Of a stretch of DNA of 9,487 nucleotides, positions 4,998-9,487 are shown piece by piece. The notes beneath the pieces are model-generated. The model was not told where the DNA came from. It saw only the letters and a list, made by a program, of their open reading frames with translations, and searched no databases. Made by a program: the position numbers and the translations under genes. The DNA lies in the NCBI GenBank assembly GCA_024232355.1, contig JAAEPW010000133.1:1-9487 (forward strand), in the 5' to 3' direction. The stretch's first letter is position 1, and each line of letters opens with the position of its first letter. The DNA comes from Chloroflexota bacterium (GTDB lineage Bacteria > Chloroflexota > Anaerolineae > B4-G1).

Positions 4998-6038
4998 TTA
5001 AGCCGTTGCAGCCGGTATAAAGACGACCTTGCCGTCCTGATAAGCCCATTTCCCCCGGGCATAAGCCGTATCGGGAGTGTTCCAGCGTTGAGTAGGCGTT
5101 AGCCCCGTTCGTGGCGCTTGCATACCCGGTTTCAGCAATCCACCGGTTACGTCGTGGCTGGCCACGACACCGGCCTGGGCCTGTTTCTCAGCCTCGATCC
5201 TTGCTTCCATGGCGCTCTCATCACTGCCCTCACCACTTCCGGCCAGTGCGACCTTAAGAGCCCCTGACGCACCTTCTCCGACCATTCTGCCTGCGAATTC
5301 AGGATTGCGGTCAACCCACCCCATCAATCCTGTTCGACCCGTACCCTGAACCATTCCGGCAGGCGTCATCGCCGTTTGTCCCGCAGCTATCGTATTGGAA
5401 TCCACCCCGTAACCGACAAAGTGAGACGGGGTGCCACCAGCCCCAACGTTGACAAAGCCGCCACCCGCGCCTGTATTGGCTGCCAGTCCCGTTCTGGTCA
5501 CACCCGGAGCCAAACCGACATTTGCCGGCGTCGGCAAGGCGGAAGGGGCCATTCCCGGCGCATAACCGATATTGGTTGGCGTTGGCATCGAAGGCGGCGT
5601 AGCACCGGGGGCATATCCGACGTTGGTTGGTTTTGCCATGGGTGGCAGTGATGAATTGGCCGATACGTTGTTTGTCGCCGTGGTACTGGCCGTACCGCCT
5701 GCGCTCGGCGCCGTATTCGGTGTGATCGTGGTGTAATTACCGAGCGACGATTGCACACCACCCATCACGGCGCCACCGGCACCGCCTATCAACATGCCCT
5801 TGCCTATACTCCCTCCCGTTAACGCCGACGTTATCCCCCCCGTCACAGATCCCGATATGGCGTGACTGAGCACAGTCGTTAGGGTTGGCGACAACGAAGT
5901 CATTCCCATTGCCCCAAGGACGGAAGAACCGAGGCCGGCAGTGAAGTAGCTTACCGCCGCAGCAAGCACGAACTTGCCCACCGCTGACTTTGTAATTTTT
6001 TTAAACACTTTCTTGATTTTTGTGAATACGCCGCTCAT
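4998..6038 (-). CDS. Glycine-rich virion protein with amphipathic N-terminus and 17-residue repeats
   Basis: This 346-aa protein begins with a basic amphipathic segment (KIKKVFKKITKSAVGKF), then a long Gly/Ala/Ser/Thr-rich hydrophobic stretch (about 21-100; for example FVLAAAVSYFTAGLGSSVLG and GMLIGGAGGAVMGGV) that looks like membrane-inserting glycine-zipper helices. Residues 134-184 contain three tandem 17-residue repeats with the consensus (P)TPTN(V/I)GYAPG. The C-terminus is TQRWNTPDTAYARGKWAYQDGKVVFIP. I do not recognise a named family. The composition fits phage proteins that are ejected into, or line a channel across, the host envelope, and the neighbours agree; this is inference. The ATG overlaps the upstream stop (ATGA), and GGAG lies eight bases upstream. 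Confidence 0.82.
   Translation of the reverse strand: MSGVFTKIKKVFKKITKSAVGKFVLAAAVSYFTAGLGSSVLGAMGMTSLSPTLTTVLSHAISGSVTGGITSALTGGSIGKGMLIGGAGGAVMGGVQSSLGNYTTITPNTAPSAGGTASTTATNNVSANSSLPPMAKPTNVGYAPGATPPSMPTPTNIGYAPGMAPSALPTPANVGLAPGVTRTGLAANTGAGGGFVNVGAGGTPSHFVGYGVDSNTIAAGQTAMTPAGMVQGTGRTGLMGWVDRNPEFAGRMVGEGASGALKVALAGSGEGSDESAMEARIEAEKQAQAGVVASHDVTGGLLKPGMQAPRTGLTPTQRWNTPDTAYARGKWAYQDGKVVFIPAATA
5487..5639 (-). repeat. Three tandem 51-bp units encoding 17-residue repeats
   Basis: Within the 346-aa gene the units are MAKPTNVGYAPGATPPS, MPTPTNIGYAPGMAPSA and LPTPANVGLAPGVTRTG (residues 134-150, 151-167 and 168-184). The core PTNxGYAPG is conserved in the first two and slightly diverged in the third. 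The repeats keep the reading frame, so the unit number could change without breaking the gene. Confidence 0.85.
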
Positions 6039-6499
6039 TTTCTCAACTCCATATCAAACATTGCTCCCTCTCGGCTCATTCCGAGGGTCTCAAACATTTT
6101 TTCTACTGGCCGGGTTTCTCCAACCGCGTCAGTGACGCCCATCCTGATACGGACAACACCGGGAATGGACCTGGCCCATTCCACGAATGTCATTGCAAGG
6201 CGAACAAAGTTTCTTGGGTTGTCGCGCTCTGAAATCCAGAACAGAACATCGGTTGCGTACTTTTCCTTGAGCACGGCGTAAAGATCGTCCGTCACGCCAA
6301 TCAGAAAGCCTTCGACAATGCCGTTCTTTTCCGACACGAACAGGCAATGGTTTCCGCTTCTTATTGCTTCCATGCACAAGGGTTTGAACTTGCCCTTCAG
6401 GTCTAGCCGGTAATCGGCGTATTTGCTCTTGGCGTGTGCTTCTTTAATCAGTTCACACAACCTGGGTATGTCCTGAAACAGCGCCGGTCTGATCACCAC
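6035..6499 (-). CDS. GNAT-like N-acetyltransferase encoded among virion genes
   Basis: The protein has 154 residues. It begins VIRPALFQDIPRLCELIKEA, the usual first strand and helix of a GNAT fold, followed by a central strand (NHCLFVSEKNGIVEGFLIG, about 49-67) with the typical 'F V ... G ... V E G F' pattern, and ends with FETLGMSREGAMFDMEL, the common 'k.Lgf...g..y..el' ending. GNAT enzymes move an acetyl group from acetyl-CoA to an amine. The acetyl-CoA loop (Q/R-x-x-G-x-G/A) is not clear: the matching region reads PRNFVRLAMTFVEWAR, so binding may be altered or activity lost. GNAT genes are often found between structural genes of podovirus-like phages; the target is unknown. The start is GTG at 6499 (the next codon is also GTG), overlapping the upstream stop, with only a weak binding site, so it is probably translationally coupled. 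Confidence 0.83.
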   Translation of the reverse strand: MVIRPALFQDIPRLCELIKEAHAKSKYADYRLDLKGKFKPLCMEAIRSGNHCLFVSEKNGIVEGFLIGVTDDLYAVLKEKYATDVLFWISERDNPRNFVRLAMTFVEWARSIPGVVRIRMGVTDAVGETRPVEKMFETLGMSREGAMFDMELRK

Positions 6500-6981
6500 G
6501 TCAGCGTAATTCCGTACATTTGCTCGACCAGGGACTTGTCCCTCTCGGCGAAGCCTTTGAGGTGATTGTAATAATCCGTCCTTTGGGTAGCGTTGAGGTT
6601 GTTGTTTTTCATCACCTCGGTCCAGCCGGCCAGATAGGTTTTCTCCGTATCGGCAAGGGCGCTGATCGCATATTGCCTGTCATGGGCGGCAACGTTCTGG
6701 TTGGCGATCTTCTCCTGGGAACGGGTATTCATGGATGCCATGTTCTTGGCGTGTATCTGGCTGGCGTCCTGGCCGGCGATAGGCATTGCCACGTCCAGCG
6801 CGGCGCTTTCGCCGGCGCCAGCCGCCATGCTGGAATTCAGCAACCCCCTGCGATTGGCGTACTGTTTTGCCCCCGTCCTGGCCTTTGTCATCAAAGGATT
6901 GCTCTTGCTCATGAGCCCGGTGACACGCGTCTCTACGCTATCGTCTTCCACCTCCCATGTGCCATCAGCTTTGTATCCCAT
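6493..6981 (-). CDS. Virion-type protein, 162 aa, probable internal or tail-associated
   Basis: The protein has 162 residues and starts behind the strongest ribosome binding site in the window. Its N-terminal half carries NPLMTKARTGAKQYANRRG followed by LLNSSMAAGAGESAAL (roughly residues 28-62). Similar 'NSPLM..A...G...NRRGLLNSSMAAGA' segments occur in structural proteins of many tailed phages, where they are encoded near tail and DNA-ejection genes. The middle is Ala/Asn/Gln-rich helix, and the C-terminus ends in an aromatic EQMYGITLTW. I infer a virion component, perhaps a small ejected or tail-tip protein, comparable in position with T7 internal virion proteins; sequence alone does not show which. 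The last codon and stop (TGG TGA) overlap the GTG start of the acetyltransferase gene. Confidence 0.82.
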   Translation of the reverse strand: MGYKADGTWEVEDDSVETRVTGLMSKSNPLMTKARTGAKQYANRRGLLNSSMAAGAGESAALDVAMPIAGQDASQIHAKNMASMNTRSQEKIANQNVAAHDRQYAISALADTEKTYLAGWTEVMKNNNLNATQRTDYYNHLKGFAERDKSLVEQMYGITLTW

Positions 6982-6982
6982 T

Positions 6983-7237
6983 TTAATTACCTCCTTTGGC
7001 TTTCAAACTGTCCCAGACAAGCTTGGCGATGCCTCCGGTCAACAACGTGACAAGTGTCAGGATCACGGCGGTGCCAACATTTTCAGACAACCGGCGAAAA
7101 CGCCTGACCCAGGTCATGTTGGCCTGGAAGTGCCGTATCTCGTCGGAATCTTCTATATCTATGCCAAGCGCCGTAAACGTTCGCTTGACCGCTGCGGCTG
7201 CGGCCTCATCGGCTATCTGCTGTAAGTTGTTGTTCAT
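6983..7237 (-). CDS. Small single-membrane-segment phage protein (holin-like candidate)
   Basis: This is an 84-aa protein whose ATG overlaps the stop of the 710-aa gene (ATGA), with GAGG five bases upstream. The N-terminal half is charged and helical (IADEAAAAAVKRTFTALGI, then acidic IEDSDE and basic WVRRFRRL). Residues about 53-75 form one hydrophobic helix (VGTAVILTLVTLLTGGIAKL) followed by WDSLKAKGG. Small proteins of this plan, with a TFTALGID-like segment, basic arginines and one C-terminal membrane helix, are common beside tail genes in proteobacterial phages. Many are unnamed. A holin or lysis role is possible from size and topology, but no endolysin lies in the window, so the function stays open. 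An alternative is a virion-associated membrane protein. The end of the gene contains the strong ribosome binding site of the next gene. Confidence 0.8.
   Translation of the reverse strand: MNNNLQQIADEAAAAAVKRTFTALGIDIEDSDEIRHFQANMTWVRRFRRLSENVGTAVILTLVTLLTGGIAKLVWDSLKAKGGN
6989..6996 (-). promoter_or_regulatory. Very strong ribosome binding site inside the end of the 84-aa gene
   Basis: The minus strand reads AAGGAGGT, followed by seven bases and the ATG at 6981. This is a full complement to the usual 16S rRNA tail. It encodes the last residues of the upstream protein (Lys-Gly-Gly) and fixes the start of the 162-aa gene. It is the strongest such site in the window and suggests high expression of that product. 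Confidence 0.85.
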
Positions 7238-9366
7238 TGCGCCCTCGCCTGAGAGACGCCTGCACCGCCGAACGGGTGCTTAACGGCAATCGAAATCGTG
7301 TTGGTTCCGGTTGAGTTGTAAGACGACGACGAAGTGATAACCAACATCCCGCCAGCCATCGGCAGGGCATGGGTGCCCCATGTAATTGTGTTGCCGTTGA
7401 TCGTCGATGTTCCGGACGTATCCGGGGTGTAGCCAAGCCAAACAGAGACACCGCTGGTATCCGCAGTGCCGGTAAATGACGGGCTTGTGATTGGCGTTAC
7501 ATCGGCGGCGGGTGTCGGGGCCGGGAGGTTGGCGGTGCAGAGGGTGATGTAGCCGGAGGGAATAGTTCCAGCAAAAGCAGATTGTCCCGTGTTTAGCGTG
7601 TGCGTCCCACCCCATGCACGGCAATTTATTTTCCAATCAGCATTAAGCGTTTGGAGGGATATGGGGGAAGGGGTTCCTGTGTCCCAATCTTGATCGTATG
7701 TCCCCGCACCATCAGACCAAAGATCAGTATCAGCGTTACCGAAATAAATCTCGTCATTCTCAAGATCAACAGCAACCATCACCGTATATGCACCGGCCCA
7801 ACTGGCACCATAGCCAATGATTAGCCGGGGACCATTTGGGTAATCATAGATATCACCCCCGGCAGCTTGCATATTAATAATGGAGTTATCTGCTAATGAA
7901 AGATGGGACGCCTCCCATTCATCATCGAGTATTATCCCCACCATCCCATTAGTAGCTGACATGTGAATTTCGAAGTAAGTCTTGCTTCCATTGGGCATGA
8001 CCTGTGTGGATGTAACATGAGAGGTCTGTGCGGCTGTCCCTGTCGCTGCCAGATTAGCCTCTGACAATGTGATGGTTGAGCCTTTCTGTAATGGGTTCCA
8101 AGTTGGATAATTACTCGCCACATAATCTGTCGGGCTATCGAGCATCTGGTCGGCGGGGGTCAGGCCGGATGTGGCGAAATCATTATTCTTGTCGGAAATA
8201 TCGTTGCCCAGATCGGCGCTATCGGCCCCGTCGATATGGAAGCCGTTGGTGCCGTAGCCGGTGCCGTTAGCGACAAACTCAATTTCAGAAATGGTGGGCC
8301 AAACATTGGCTGTCGTGCCATCAATTAAAATTCTATGGTATTGATATTCGGTGCTTCCGGAGTACGTCAAAACCGCTGTTGCGTTATTCCATCCAGTGTA
8401 ACCGTCGCCGCCAAGCAACGTACTGTCTAGCTCCACTTCTTCCCCGCCCCATGAGCCTGTAGTGGACCCTTCGAGAGATATCTTTACGTCTGCCGTGGTG
8501 CTGTCATTGTTAAATCCGGCATTAGTTGAGGCGTGGACATACGCCTTACTCACTAGCCTAGCCGCGCCCCAGTTCTTTCCAACAAACCCGGTTGCTACAT
8601 TTGCGACGTAAGCACTGGAACCTGACGCTTGATGTAAAGTCCCGTCAAAAGCTGCCGCTAGTCCCCCAGCGCTTGTCATATCGCCGATGTTTGTGCCGTC
8701 CGCAGGGGCTACAAAATCAAGGGTCGTAACCGCCGAACTATCAAACGCAATCGGCACCCAATTCCCATTAGCGTCGACCTCGCCAAAGTCAGAGGCCGTG
8801 AGTGCGGCCCCGTCTACGAAATGGACATCTGCGAGGTAGCCGTCCCATTCCTGAGTGCCATCAGGCGCGTTTCGTCCTACATTATGCTCAATAGTATTAT
8901 TGAATAAAGTATCCAGATTAATTGCAGGATTGGTATCTGTACTAAAGTCCGTTTCTTCAACTCCGTTAATATACAAACGCATCCTGTCTCCAGCCGTCAC
9001 GTTTGTCGTATCGACTACAGCAGTAATGTGATACCAAGCAGAAGGGTCGCGGAGTAATCGGGTAGTTGTTATCTTCCCTACAATTGTACTCGACTGATAA
9101 AGTATTAGGGTAAGTGCGCCATTATTATCTAAGCGGAGTATGTCAATATCTGTGGTGCTGGAGGTTCCGCTACTAAATATACTTGTTGTAAAACCAGTGA
9201 GGCCAAATTTAACCCAACCGCTCCAAGTCCACGTCTTCCGGTTCCCGGCAACGCTCGGCGTGCGGTACATATACGCGCTGTCGTCGTCGTTGAAGCGGAT
9301 GGATTGGTCAATCAGATACGAGGCCGTGCTGCTTAAAATTGCGACAGGGAAAGAAAGACAGGTCAT
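7234..9366 (-). CDS. Large phage surface protein with LamG-like, discoidin-like and SPRY-like regions (probable tail fibre or adhesin)
   Basis: This 710-aa protein is built of beta-rich domains typical of phage and marine virus surface proteins. Residues about 22-190 resemble a laminin-G/concanavalin-like fold: SGWVKF near 49-54, AWYHITAVVDTT near 110-121, LYINGVEE near 131-138, and a hallmark YLADVHFVDG near 178-186. Residues about 235-367 (from AAAFDGTLHQ to ISEIEFVANG) resemble a discoidin-type galactose-binding fold. A linker with DKNNDF and DSPTDY leads to about 430-605, which resembles the SPRY-like segment of the same family (KTYFEIHM, VGIILDD, MVAVDLENDEIYFGN). The C-terminal hundred residues are Ser/Thr/Gly rich. 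Such domain sets bind carbohydrate or protein surfaces, so a role in host contact or capsid/tail decoration is inferred. The ATG overlaps the stop of the upstream gene (ATGA), and a GGGGG run lies 10 bases upstream. No peptidase or chaperone domain is evident. Confidence 0.85.
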   Translation of the reverse strand: MTCLSFPVAILSSTASYLIDQSIRFNDDDSAYMYRTPSVAGNRKTWTWSGWVKFGLTGFTTSIFSSGTSSTTDIDILRLDNNGALTLILYQSSTIVGKITTTRLLRDPSAWYHITAVVDTTNVTAGDRMRLYINGVEETDFSTDTNPAINLDTLFNNTIEHNVGRNAPDGTQEWDGYLADVHFVDGAALTASDFGEVDANGNWVPIAFDSSAVTTLDFVAPADGTNIGDMTSAGGLAAAFDGTLHQASGSSAYVANVATGFVGKNWGAARLVSKAYVHASTNAGFNNDSTTADVKISLEGSTTGSWGGEEVELDSTLLGGDGYTGWNNATAVLTYSGSTEYQYHRILIDGTTANVWPTISEIEFVANGTGYGTNGFHIDGADSADLGNDISDKNNDFATSGLTPADQMLDSPTDYVASNYPTWNPLQKGSTITLSEANLAATGTAAQTSHVTSTQVMPNGSKTYFEIHMSATNGMVGIILDDEWEASHLSLADNSIINMQAAGGDIYDYPNGPRLIIGYGASWAGAYTVMVAVDLENDEIYFGNADTDLWSDGAGTYDQDWDTGTPSPISLQTLNADWKINCRAWGGTHTLNTGQSAFAGTIPSGYITLCTANLPAPTPAADVTPITSPSFTGTADTSGVSVWLGYTPDTSGTSTINGNTITWGTHALPMAGGMLVITSSSSYNSTGTNTISIAVKHPFGGAGVSQARAQ

Positions 9367-9487
9367 ACCGACAATGCCCCCGTATAGCCGACATAAACAG
9401 TCACACCGTCGCAGTAATAGCCGATCAGATAGGTTCCCGCCGCCGATACAGTTGTCAGAAAACTACCATCACAGGCGACTTCAGAGC
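9363..9487 (-). CDS. C-terminal end of an unidentified phage gene (partial)
   Basis: One minus-strand frame is open from the right edge of the window to a TGA at 9365-9363, giving about 40 C-terminal residues; the other two frames stop early. The stop overlaps the ATG of the next gene (ATGA), the same coupling used by its neighbours, which supports it being real. The visible tail is rich in Gly, Tyr, Thr and Val and looks like beta structure. It ends in DGVTVYVGYTGALSV, and DGVTVYVGYT resembles a piece of the C-terminal region of the following 710-aa protein (SGVSVWLGYT). I infer a virion surface or tail protein, but the family cannot be recognised from this fragment. Confidence 0.65.
   Translation of the reverse strand, partial: SEVACDGSFLTTVSAAGTYLIGYYCDGVTVYVGYTGALSV

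Noticed and set aside
5487..5639. CRISPR-like array or non-coding repeat
   Set aside because: The units are contiguous, in frame and code for conserved residues; there are no spacers.
6520..7225. Long plus-strand open frames opposite the 162-aa and 84-aa genes
   Set aside because: Antisense shadows: the minus-strand genes have strong binding sites, stop-start overlaps and recognisable sequences; the plus-strand products do not.
1..9487. tRNA genes, insertion sequences or attachment sites
   Set aside because: No cloverleaf, transposase, terminal inverted repeat or integrase-associated duplication was recognised by eye; a covariance-model search was not possible.

Overview
This window looks like part of the late (virion) region of a tailed bacteriophage or prophage, probably of an alphaproteobacterial host. 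Almost everything is coded on the minus strand in one tightly packed run: adjacent genes overlap by ATGA, GTGA or TAATG, or are separated by a few bases, and most have a clear GGAG-type ribosome binding site. The host guess rests on the style of the small HTH regulator, of the 224-aa DNA-associated protein and of the large virion protein. No integrase, terminase, capsid, polymerase or lysis enzyme is visible, so phage versus prophage cannot be settled here.

Read in the direction of transcription (right to left): the 3' end of an unknown gene (9487-9363); a 710-aa multidomain surface protein with LamG-like, discoidin-like and SPRY-like regions, probably a tail fibre or receptor-contact protein (9366-7234); an 84-aa one-helix membrane protein (7237-6983); a 162-aa virion-type protein (6981-6493); a GNAT-like acetyltransferase (6499-6035); a 346-aa glycine-rich, membrane-active-looking protein with 17-residue repeats (6038-4998); a 180-aa protein (4982-4440); a 70-aa protein (4443-4231); and a 311-aa coiled-coil protein (4255-3320). 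By position and composition several of these are candidate internal virion or DNA-ejection proteins.

The structural run is then interrupted by a self-contained regulatory cassette (about 3240-2061): a small HTH regulator on the plus strand; a divergent intergenic region with a good minus-strand promoter overlapped by two inverted repeats; a 224-aa protein of a phage DNA-associated type; a 38-aa protein not seen by ordinary length cut-offs; and a strong intrinsic terminator. Its own promoter, repressor candidate and terminator make it moron-like.

Downstream of the terminator, structural-type coding resumes with a very large polyvalent (injected) virion protein that runs off the left edge. Its reading frame breaks once, between 1064 and 983. 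A repeated YDPF motif found on both sides of the break argues that both parts belong, or once belonged, to one protein. A winged-helix segment resembling the FtsK gamma domain sits in the downstream part.
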